Shown: positions 1-5,078 of the stretch, one piece after another
How the letters are laid out: each line of letters opens with the position of its first letter
Numbering within the stretch: the stretch's first letter is position 1
Assembly (NCBI GenBank): GCA_030432015.1
Contig: JAUIHJ010000621.1
Location: 1-5,078, forward strand
Origin: a bacterium
Lineage (GTDB): Bacteria > Planctomycetota > Planctomycetia > Pirellulales > Pirellulaceae
Direction of reading: 5' to 3'
DNA length: 5,078 nt
Made by a program: the position numbers and the translations under genes
Notes under the pieces: model-generated
What the model was told of the DNA's origin: nothing
Databases searched by the model: none
The model's input: only the letters and a program-made list of their open reading frames with translations

Positions 1-1
1 C

Positions 2-1147
2 AATGTTCCGGGGACGATGATCTGCGAAAAGCTTCCTCTGATTGCTCGCCGCATGGATAAGGTGGCCATCATCCGATCGTGGCAGGGACAGAGCGGCTCA
101 CATTCGGCAGGTTCGCAGCATGTTACCAGCGGTTTCTTTCCGCCGGCTGCCGGCCAGTACTTTCCCAATTTTGGTTGCCTCATTTCGGCGCTGCGCGGCG
201 CCCAAGTGCGGGGAGTGCCGCCGCACTTTGGCCTCCCGGTCGCAGCTCGATATACCAATCCGCCCGGATTCCTGGGCGCGGCCCACGGCGCGTTCAACAT
301 TGAAGGCGATCCCGCGGATCCGCAGATCAAAGTTGGCGGCCTGAACTTGGCCAAGGCTCGATTTGAAGATCGTCGCTCGATGTTGAATCAACTGGAGAAC
401 CTCAGCCAACTTGCCGAGGTTGACGATGCCGGCCTGACGGCAAAGGACAAATTCGCCGACGAGGCGATCTCCATGTTGACCAGCGGTTCCATGAAGCAGG
501 CCATGAATTTGGATGCCGAACCGACCGCCTTACGGGAACGGTACGGTGCGAATATCTATGGCCAGCGCGTTCTGCTGGCACGCCGACTGGTCGAAGCCGG
601 GGCGCGGTTCGTGACCATCAATCAGGCAGTCCAGGGTGGGTTGTTCGGAAATGGGAAGACGAATGGTACATGGGACAATCACGGTTGGCTCTTCGATTCC
701 ATGATGTCATTCGGACCCAGGCCCACGGCGATTCCCAGCGGTAGCAAGTGGCATTCCTATGACGGCCCGGGTAACTTGCCCCAACTGGATATGTCGTTAT
801 CGACGCTGCTGGATGATCTTGACGATCGCGGTTTGCTGGAAACTACGCTGGTCGTGGCGATGGGAGAATTTGGCCGCACTCCGAAAATCAACAAGACCGC
901 AGGACGCGACCATTATCCCAGCGCCGGAAACCTGCTGTTGGCCGGAGCCGGCGTCCAAGGCGGTGCCGTCATCGGCGCGACCGACCGCAAAGGTGCCGCT
1001 CCAAAGACGCGCCCCTGCCGTCCCGAAGATGTCGCCGCGACGATCTATCATGCCCTGGGCATCAACCATCACGAAACGTATTTTCCACGGTTGCAGCGAC
1101 CAACGCCGATCGCTGACGGTCGCGTAATCGAAGGTGTCTTCGGTTGA
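2..1147 (+). CDS. DUF1501 family protein, C-terminal part (5' end outside window)
   Basis: The reading frame is open to the left edge, and NVPGT precedes the first internal ATG at 17. That matches the family pattern 'TNVPG..ICE.LP.LARRMDK.A.IRS', so the ATG at 17 is not the true start. The 381 visible residues cover most of the domain. They include PGFLGAAHGAF, WDNHG (residue 224), MGEFGRTPK (287), GRDHYP (301) and a typical end with ATIYHALGI and RPTPIADG. DUF1501 proteins are common in planctomycetes and have an alkaline-phosphatase/sulfatase-like fold. They are usually exported by a Tat signal and often encoded beside DUF1549/DUF1553 cytochrome-like proteins. The histidine and aspartate motifs are conserved and may bind metal, but the reaction is unknown. 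By family length some 80-100 N-terminal residues, including any signal peptide, should lie upstream. The gene converges with ackA. The family call is firm; a specific function is not. Confidence 0.93.
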   Translation, partial: NVPGTMICEKLPLIARRMDKVAIIRSWQGQSGSHSAGSQHVTSGFFPPAAGQYFPNFGCLISALRGAQVRGVPPHFGLPVAARYTNPPGFLGAAHGAFNIEGDPADPQIKVGGLNLAKARFEDRRSMLNQLENLSQLAEVDDAGLTAKDKFADEAISMLTSGSMKQAMNLDAEPTALRERYGANIYGQRVLLARRLVEAGARFVTINQAVQGGLFGNGKTNGTWDNHGWLFDSMMSFGPRPTAIPSGSKWHSYDGPGNLPQLDMSLSTLLDDLDDRGLLETTLVVAMGEFGRTPKINKTAGRDHYPSAGNLLLAGAGVQGGAVIGATDRKGAAPKTRPCRPEDVAATIYHALGINHHETYFPRLQRPTPIADGRVIEGVFG

Positions 1148-1385
1148 ACCCGGCATGATGACGCGGGAATGTGCTTGGCGGGCGAGATTCCACCAGCGCT
1201 TACAGGCGGCCCGACAAACCTTGAATCGTTGCGGCCAGGGTATCGAACGTGGCGCCGATCAGGCAGCGAATCGTCACGGAATTCCCGTCCGCAAAGTTTC
1301 GAACGAGGGTGCGAGAGAGTACGCGGTCGCAGGGGGAATTGAGCTGAAACATGGTCTTCGCAACAAATCGGCTCGCCGCGGTTGA
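1148..1385. other. Convergent intergenic gap between DUF1501 gene and ackA
   Basis: These 238 nt separate the stop of the plus-strand DUF1501 gene from the stop of the minus-strand ackA. Two genes end here, yet I see no GC-rich hairpin followed by a T-run on either strand. The only neat dyad is the 8-bp GGAATTCC inside 1278-1287. A plus-strand frame is open through most of the gap, but its arginine-rich translation looks like a non-coding frame. The best coding candidate is a short minus-strand ORF, listed separately. Confidence 0.5.
1200..1352 (-). CDS. Doubtful small ORF (50 aa) downstream of ackA, in frame with its stop
   Basis: A minus-strand ATG at 1352 opens 50 codons ending in TAA at 1200-1202. 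The protein begins MFQLNSPCDRVLSRTLVRNF and ends TIQGLSGRL. I do not recognise it, and it has no signal peptide, membrane segment or cysteine motif. Codon third positions are roughly 70% G/C by hand count, so the composition does not argue against coding. The frame is open back to the ackA TAA, so there are 61 sense codons between the two stops. It could be a small gene translated with the operon, a remnant of a longer ackA reading frame, or chance. The Shine-Dalgarno match is poor (GAAG close to the start), which is the main reason for low confidence. Confidence 0.2.
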   Translation of the reverse strand: MFQLNSPCDRVLSRTLVRNFADGNSVTIRCLIGATFDTLAATIQGLSGRL

Positions 1386-2600
1386 TTATTCGGGTTCGCT
1401 GTTCGGGCCGTTCGCGGTGCCGAGGCTGAGCCGACGCTGGGTGTGTTGAGCGATCATCAGCTCTTCATTGGTGGGGATCACCCAGGCCGCCGTCTGACTG
1501 CCCTTGGTGCTGATGCGGGGGCCACCGGCGAGGTTGGCCGCATGATCGAGTTCCACGCCGAGCCAGCCCGCGGCGCGACAGATTCGCTCGCGGATCGGTG
1601 CCGCATGTTCACCGATCCCGGCGGTAAACACCAGGGCATCCAGTCCACCCAAGGCGGCCGCCAGGGAGCCGAGCTCCCGGCCGATCCGATACGTGAACAG
1701 CTCGACCGCCGCTGCCGCGCCGGGTTCTTCCGATGCAAGCAGGGTCCGCATATCGTTGGAGACGCCCGAGACGCCAAGCAGGCCGGACTGCCGATAAAGC
1801 AGGTCCTCGATCCCACGCGCGTCCATCTTCAACTCGTCAATCAAGTACAGCACGACGCCGGGATCGAGACTTCCGCAACGCGTGCCCATGGGGATCCCGT
1901 CCAAGGGCGTGAACCCCATCGTGCTTGCCACGCTCCTGCCGGCCCGGAGGGCGCACAGGCTTGCGCCGTTGCCCAGGTGACACACGATGGTGCGACCCGC
2001 TGCCGCCGCGTTGTCGTACGTCGGCAGAACCGAGGCCAGATATTCGTAGGAAAGCCCGTGAAATCCGTATCGACGCACTCCTCGTTCGGTGATCTCAGCT
2101 GGCAACGCAAAGGCCTGCGCAAGTTCGGACTGCCCGTGGTGAAACGCCGTATCGAAGCAGGCAACCTGCGGTAATTCTGGCCGCTCGGCCAAAAGGGCAC
2201 GGATCGGTTTCAAGTTGTGAGCCTGATGTAACGGCGCCAAAGGAACGAGTTGTGTCAGCTTCGCAACGATTTTTTCCGTAACGAGGATCGGCGACGCGAA
2301 TTCAAGTCCGCCATGAACTACGCGATGCCCGACGGCGCCGAGTTGGTGTTCGCCCAGATGATCGTGAAGGAACCGGGCCAGGTAGGCTGTGGCACCATCG
2401 TGTCCCGCCAACTCACCGCGCGCCCATCGCCGTTGACCAAGCACGACGCCCGAGACATCCGTGGCGACAAACTGAGGCGTCGAAAGCAACTGCTCAAGTC
2501 GCCCGCTAAGATACGGCTTGAGAATCTCGCCATCGCACAAGAACACGGAAAATTTGAGGCTGGACGAGCCTGCGTTGAGAACCAGTATGGCAACGCTCAT
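1386..2600 (-). CDS. ackA: Acetate kinase
   Basis: This 404-residue protein is a full-length acetate kinase of the ASKHA fold. It reversibly transfers phosphate between acetyl phosphate and ADP, giving acetate and ATP in the cytoplasm. All family landmarks are present: the N-terminal phosphate loop LNAGSSSLKFSVF (residues 8-20), HRVVHGG with the substrate arginine near 93, FDTAFH with the catalytic aspartate near 150, and GFHG with the histidine near 181. HLGNGASLCA (208-217), GTRCGSLDPG with the catalytic arginine near 241, the adenosine loop FTAGIGEH (325-332) and PTNEE with the metal-binding glutamate near 380 follow. Usual family length is about 400. The tail after residue 390 is hydrophilic and extends past the core. 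Its ATG overlaps the stop of the upstream acyltransferase gene, so the two are co-transcribed and probably translationally coupled. A neighbouring Ptb-like enzyme means propionate or butyrate could also be substrates, but acetate is most likely. Long plus-strand frames across it are its antisense shadows. Confidence 0.97.
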   Translation of the reverse strand: MSVAILVLNAGSSSLKFSVFLCDGEILKPYLSGRLEQLLSTPQFVATDVSGVVLGQRRWARGELAGHDGATAYLARFLHDHLGEHQLGAVGHRVVHGGLEFASPILVTEKIVAKLTQLVPLAPLHQAHNLKPIRALLAERPELPQVACFDTAFHHGQSELAQAFALPAEITERGVRRYGFHGLSYEYLASVLPTYDNAAAAGRTIVCHLGNGASLCALRAGRSVASTMGFTPLDGIPMGTRCGSLDPGVVLYLIDELKMDARGIEDLLYRQSGLLGVSGVSNDMRTLLASEEPGAAAAVELFTYRIGRELGSLAAALGGLDALVFTAGIGEHAAPIRERICRAAGWLGVELDHAANLAGGPRISTKGSQTAAWVIPTNEELMIAQHTQRRLSLGTANGPNSEPE

Positions 2601-3544
2601 GACATGATCACCTTACTTGCTTGCTCCCGATTCACGTGGGCGATCAATGCCGCGACTGCGCAGGAGGCCATGCGTGTGATGGCCGAATCGGCACGGCTGG
2701 TGAGAATGATTGGGACCCGCGCACCCAGGACGATTCCGGCGGCATCGGCGTCCGCCATGAACGTCAGACTCTTGGCAAGCATGTTGCCTGCTTCCAAGTC
2801 AGGCGCGACAAGAATATCCGCCAACCCGGCAACCGGAGAATCGATCTGCTTGATCTGTGCCGCCGTTAAATTGATCGCGTTATCCAACGCCAGGGGGCCA
2901 TCCAGAATGCCTCCGGTAATCTGCTTGCGGTCGGCCATTTTGCAGAGCGCCGCGGCTTCCAACGTCGATGGAACTTTGGATGTCACGATCTCCATCGCCG
3001 AAAGAATTGCCACTTTCGGCTGCGGCAGGCCCAGCACGTGCGCCAGGTCGATGGCATTCTGGATGATATGTTGTTTGTCCTCGAGCGTCGGAAAGATGTT
3101 GATCGCAGCGTCCGTGACAACGATCACACGATCCAATGACGGGACACTGATCAGGAAGGCGTGGCTGATGCGTCGTTCTGTCCGCAAGCCGGTGGCCGAC
3201 TTCACCACCGCCCCCATCAACTCGTCGGTGTGCAGGCTCCCCTTCATCAACAACTCGGCCTTGCCTTGGCGGGCCAGACTTACCGCCTCGGCCGCCGCTG
3301 CGTGACTGTGCGGTGCGTCGACGAGCTCGAATTGCGATATGTCCAATTCGCAAGTGGCCGCGCTGGCTTCGATCTTGGCCCGTGGACCGACCAGGATTGG
3401 CTGCAAGATCCCTGTCTCGGACGCCTCAATCGCTGCCTTGAGCGAGCTTTCATCGCAGGGGTGCACCACCGCCGTCGGCACCGGTGTCTGCGTTTGGCAG
3501 CGAGCGATCAGTTGTTCGTATTTCTCGTGCTTGCGATCCATCAC
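2597..3544 (-). CDS. Phosphate acetyl/butyryltransferase, stand-alone domain
   Basis: The 315 residues form one PTA/PTB domain, which swaps CoA for phosphate on acetyl-CoA (or another short acyl-CoA) and feeds the acyl phosphate to AckA. Family signatures are LLMKGSLHTDELM (98-110), RRISHAF (124-130), VVTDAAINI (142-150), IIQNAIDLAHVLG (160-172) and KVAILSAMEIV (177-187). They continue with PSTLEAAALCKMADR (192-206), GGILDGPLALDNAI (211-224), APDLEAGNMLAK (247-258) and GIVLGARVPIILTSRADS (270-287). This wording is closest to the C-terminal half of the enzymes annotated 'bifunctional enoyl-CoA hydratase/phosphate acetyltransferase', but the N-terminal MaoC-type hydratase half is absent. Length agrees with a Ptb/short-Pta enzyme and not with the ~700-residue enterobacterial Pta. 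The coordinates use a GTG at 3544. The ATG directly after it (3541) is equally possible and better by codon, with GGGA about 8 nt upstream. Acetyl versus butyryl preference cannot be read from the sequence, so I give no symbol. It is the first gene of the operon with ackA. Confidence 0.92.
   Translation of the reverse strand: MMDRKHEKYEQLIARCQTQTPVPTAVVHPCDESSLKAAIEASETGILQPILVGPRAKIEASAATCELDISQFELVDAPHSHAAAAEAVSLARQGKAELLMKGSLHTDELMGAVVKSATGLRTERRISHAFLISVPSLDRVIVVTDAAINIFPTLEDKQHIIQNAIDLAHVLGLPQPKVAILSAMEIVTSKVPSTLEAAALCKMADRKQITGGILDGPLALDNAINLTAAQIKQIDSPVAGLADILVAPDLEAGNMLAKSLTFMADADAAGIVLGARVPIILTSRADSAITRMASCAVAALIAHVNREQASKVIMS
2611..2615 (-). promoter_or_regulatory. Ribosome binding site of ackA inside the upstream gene
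   Basis: On the minus strand TAAGG lies 10 nt before the ackA ATG at 2600, within the last codons of the acyltransferase gene. It supports this ATG as the ackA start and independent or coupled re-initiation at the ATGA overlap. Confidence 0.55.
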
Positions 3545-3614
3545 ATTTTTCCCGAAAAGTCATTCATTCCTACGCGCCACACCGCAACGAAGGGCGAGAT
3601 GGTGTTTGGGGCGA

Positions 3615-3642
3615 ATTCTAACGAATCCGATTTGTTTGTGAA
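3615..3642 (-). promoter_or_regulatory. Putative sigma70-type promoter of the acyltransferase-ackA operon
   Basis: Reading the minus strand, TTCACA (3642-3637) and TAGAAT (3620-3615) are separated by 16 nt. Each differs from the consensus -35 and -10 hexamers at one base. Transcription would start near 3607-3609 and leave a leader of about 65 nt before the acyltransferase start. No gene lies between. The hexamers and spacing are seen directly; promoter activity is inferred, and planctomycete promoters are not always of this type. Confidence 0.45.
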
Positions 3643-3933
3643 TATGCGTGGAGTGATGCACCGTCACCTTGCGCGACCCACCAGGCGTTGTATTCTTGCC
3701 CCCGCTTGCCCTGGCCATGCATCGTTACCTGTCAGTGGTTGGAGGTCAGGAATTCCGGTCAGAAATCCGGAGAGGTGGCACGTTCTCCTGCATGCCAGCC
3801 CTGCTGTCACTTGGAGTGCCGGCTGGGCGTCGCGAACATCTGCTAAAGATTGACGGTCGCGTCAACCGACTCCAACAGAAACACTGCGCACGTTCCGCGC
3901 GCGAAACAGATCGGTGGCGTTAGACCGTACGCT

Positions 3934-4089
3934 TCACTTGGCTGCAGGTTTCACGTCACCAAGGAGCGGACTCGCTGCATTGACAGCTAGCAGTATTGCC
4001 AGAGGCAACACTGTACGCAGTTCGGTCCAATGGGGTGGACGACGTACGTCGCGGGGAGGCGGAGATGTGGTGGCTGAATGATGAAGCAT
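3934..4089 (-). CDS. Possible small single-pass membrane protein (51 aa)
   Basis: A minus-strand ATG at 4089 opens 51 codons to a TGA at 3934-3936. AGGAG sits 9 nt before the start, a good Shine-Dalgarno match. The first half is polar and rich in proline, histidine and arginine (MLHHSATTSPPPRDVRRPPH). It is followed by one hydrophobic stretch, TVLPLAILLAVNAASPLL, and a short tail GDVKPAAK, which looks like one membrane span near the C-terminus. I do not recognise a family. The same frame has an earlier ATG at 4119 giving 61 residues, but it lacks the good ribosome site. Against it, third codon positions are only about 45% G/C, below the neighbours. Its first 25 nt also overlap, antisense, the start of the coiled-coil gene. 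A real small gene and a chance ORF are both possible. Confidence 0.3.
   Translation of the reverse strand: MLHHSATTSPPPRDVRRPPHWTELRTVLPLAILLAVNAASPLLGDVKPAAK
3991..4013. repeat. 23-nt inverted repeat upstream of the coiled-coil gene
   Basis: The arms CAGT-A-TTGCC and GGCAA-C-ACTG flank a 3-nt loop (AGA). Nine of ten positions pair, with one A/C mismatch. It ends about 51 nt before the coiled-coil start. There is no T-run on either side, so it does not look like an intrinsic terminator. An operator or leader hairpin is possible. It also lies in the hydrophobic part of the possible minus-strand ORF, where repeated leucine codons could create it by chance. Confidence 0.4.
4040..4051. repeat. 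Perfect 12-bp palindrome before the coiled-coil ribosome site
   Basis: CGACGTACGTCG is a perfect dyad. It ends one base before the GGGGAGG ribosome site and 13 nt before the ATG. A protein binding here would be well placed to block transcription or translation. The binding role is inference; the symmetry is seen directly. Confidence 0.45.
4053..4059 (+). promoter_or_regulatory. Strong Shine-Dalgarno site of the coiled-coil gene
   Basis: GGGGAGG lies 5 nt before the ATG at 4065, and a second GGAG touches the start codon. This decides the start: the only other upstream in-frame candidate is a GTG at 4035 without a comparable site. The frame is closed by a TGA at 3981-3983. Confidence 0.65.
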
Positions 4090-5078
4090 CGGGGGGATCT
4101 CCTGCCAAGGGCGATGCATCCACTCCTCCCAGCAACGACCTGTGGGCTCACCTTCGCGAGCTTCACCAGCAGCGCGAAAAGCAAGTCGACTGCCCAGACT
4201 TGCGTGATGTCCCGGCTGTGGACGGCCCCACCGCAGAGCCCGCGTCGCAACAACTGGCCCTCGAACATGGTGCCGATGTCGCAGCGCAGCGAGGTGCGGA
4301 GTCGCGGTGTGTGCTAGCGGTGGAAAAGCAACTCGCCGACGCTGCGGCCCGGCACGCCGACGAACTGTGTTCGCTACGTTCGGAAATCAAGACACACAAA
4401 GAATCACTCGCGCAGGCTGTGGCACAGCACACTGCTGACGCGAAGCAGTTGCAGTCTGAACTCGCTGCCGTACAGGCATCCCTGGTCCTCAGCGAGTCGC
4501 GCTGCGTCAAGCTCAATGGCACCCTTGAACAGCGCGATCTGGATCATGCGCGCGACGTCGAAGCTCTGACGCTGGCTCGCGAGGAATCCGAGACGGCCTT
4601 GCGGCAATGCGAGGAGCTGCGGGCCAGTAAGGCCGATGAATTGCAGGCTGAACTGCAGGTTCTGCAGGGCCGACTGGCAGATGCGGACAACGCGCGGCAG
4701 ACGCTGGAAGCGGCAGGTGCGCGGCGTGAACTCGAACAAGCGCTCACGATCGAGTCTCTCGGTCAGAAACTCGCACAAGCAAACGCCGCGTGTCAGGAAG
4801 CCGAGGCACAACGGGCCAGTGAATCCGAAGCGCTGCACACGCAGTTGCAGGCCCTCAATGGCCGGCTGGCCGCTGCGGATGCGGAACGACTGGCACAGGA
4901 AGCGGCCAGCGGACGGCGCGAACTTGAGCAGGCCCGTACGATCGAGTCTCTCGGTCAGAAACTCGCACAAGCAAACACCGCGTACCAGGAAGCCGAAGCG
5001 CAACGGGCCAGTGAATCCGAATCGCATCAAACGCAGTTGCAGGCCCTCAATGGCCGACTGGCCGCTGCGGATGCGGAC
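4065..5078 (+). CDS. Long repetitive coiled-coil protein, N-terminal part (3' end outside window)
   Basis: An ATG with a strong ribosome site opens a frame that runs 338 codons to the right edge without a stop. The first ~85 residues (starting MWWLNDEASGG) are low-complexity and rich in Ala, Gly, Pro, Ser and Asp. They have no signal peptide or membrane segment, so a cytoplasmic protein is likely. From about residue 86 onward the chain is almost entirely Ala, Glu, Gln, Leu, Arg and Asp, with leucines at 3/4 spacing (for example LQALNGRL and ELQAELQVLQGRL), as expected for a coiled coil. Residues 101-338 form four in-register 64-residue repeats. No catalytic motif is visible in this part. Such N-terminal rods occur in SMC-like, filament-forming and polar scaffold proteins, and sometimes carry an enzymatic domain at the C-terminus, but nothing here picks one. 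The opposite strand has a 208-codon open frame that I regard as the shadow of the repeats. Coding status is firm; function is unknown. Confidence 0.85.
   Translation, partial: MWWLNDEASGGSPAKGDASTPPSNDLWAHLRELHQQREKQVDCPDLRDVPAVDGPTAEPASQQLALEHGADVAAQRGAESRCVLAVEKQLADAAARHADELCSLRSEIKTHKESLAQAVAQHTADAKQLQSELAAVQASLVLSESRCVKLNGTLEQRDLDHARDVEALTLAREESETALRQCEELRASKADELQAELQVLQGRLADADNARQTLEAAGARRELEQALTIESLGQKLAQANAACQEAEAQRASESEALHTQLQALNGRLAAADAERLAQEAASGRRELEQARTIESLGQKLAQANTAYQEAEAQRASESESHQTQLQALNGRLAAADAD
4365..5078 (+). repeat. 192-nt (64-residue) tandem coding repeat, four units
   Basis: Units start at 4365, 4557, 4749 and 4941; the last is cut by the window edge after 138 nt. Anchor words recur exactly 192 nt apart. 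CGGGCCAGT lies at 4620, 4812 and 5004, and ATCGAGTCTCTCGGTCAGAA lies at 4749 and 4941. By hand count units 1 and 2 share about 14 of 64 residues and units 2 and 3 about 29 of 64. Units 3 and 4 share 40 of 46 residues and 127 of 138 bases. Conserved positions are Leu4, Leu33 and Leu40 in all units, and the RRELEQA block near residues 56-62 in units 2 and 3. Sixty-four is nine heptads plus one residue, so each unit carries a one-residue skip. Confidence 0.85.

Larger units (their letters stand above)
3545..4064. other. Long divergent intergenic region
   Basis: About 520 nt lie between the leftward acyltransferase-ackA operon and the rightward coiled-coil gene. The left part holds the operon promoter and leader. 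The middle (about 3660-3930) has no convincing gene on either strand. A plus-strand frame from a TTG at 3669 to 3923 (84 codons) has no ribosome site and an undistinguished, basic translation. The middle does contain three GTCAG motifs and a 6-bp-stem hairpin. The right part holds a possible small minus-strand membrane-protein ORF, a 23-nt inverted repeat and a 12-bp palindrome just before the next ribosome binding site. No tRNA or other RNA gene was recognised. Confidence 0.6.

Noticed and set aside
1148..1385. Possible bidirectional terminator between convergent genes
   Set aside because: No stable GC-rich stem followed by a T-run was found on either strand.
1443..2174. Plus-strand open frame of 243 codons
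   Set aside because: It lies entirely opposite the conserved core of ackA, and its translation is low in hydrophobic structure and unlike any family I know.
2250..3305. Plus-strand open frame of 351 codons opposite ackA and the acyltransferase gene
   Set aside because: Both minus-strand genes are unmistakable family members along this whole stretch. The plus frame crosses their boundary, has no recognisable domain and no good ribosome site. It is an antisense shadow of GC-rich coding DNA.
3161..3853. Plus-strand frame of 230 codons running from opposite the acyltransferase gene into the intergenic region
   Set aside because: The first part is a shadow of the acyltransferase gene, and the remainder has no coding signature or start site of its own.
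3980..3985. Perfect TTGACA hexamer upstream of the coiled-coil gene as a -35 box
   Set aside because: No acceptable -10 hexamer lies 15-19 nt downstream (the bases at a 17-nt spacing are AGGCAA), so I do not call a promoter.
4404..5030. Minus-strand open frame of 208 codons with internal repeats
   Set aside because: Its repeats simply mirror the 192-nt repeats of the plus strand. The plus frame has the strong ribosome site, the coiled-coil heptads and stays open to the window edge.

Overview
The window looks like chromosomal DNA of a planctomycete or close relative. The main clue is the protein at the left edge, a DUF1501-family protein of the planctomycete secreted type. The GC-rich coding sequence and the acetate-kinase/phosphate-acyltransferase pair fit this but are not specific. 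I see no mobile element, CRISPR array, tRNA or rRNA.

Layout from left to right. (1) Positions 2-1147 (+) hold the C-terminal 381 codons of a DUF1501 protein; its N-terminus lies before the window. (2) A 238-nt gap (1148-1385) has no clear terminator. It contains a doubtful 50-codon minus-strand ORF that is in frame with the stop codon of ackA. (3) On the minus strand is a two-gene operon, transcribed right to left. A stand-alone phosphate acetyl/butyryltransferase (2597-3544) is followed by acetate kinase ackA (1386-2600), with a 4-nt ATGA stop/start overlap. A plausible sigma70-type promoter (3615-3642) lies upstream. (4) About 520 nt (3545-4064) separate this operon from the divergent gene on its right. 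This stretch holds the operon promoter, several small dyads, a cluster of GTCAG repeats and a possible small membrane-protein ORF on the minus strand (3934-4089). (5) From 4065 to beyond the right edge runs a plus-strand gene for a long coiled-coil protein. It has a strong Shine-Dalgarno sequence and four in-register 64-residue (192-nt) tandem repeats. Similarity between neighbouring repeats rises sharply toward the 3' end. The gene has no stop codon in the window.

Functionally, the operon is a substrate-level phosphorylation module: acyl-CoA plus phosphate gives acyl phosphate, which AckA uses to make ATP and free acid, or the reverse route for acetate activation. The DUF1501 gene and the coiled-coil gene are probably independent transcription units. 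The most unusual part is the coiled-coil repeat gene together with the structured region before it. I found no clear evidence for a new multi-gene system.
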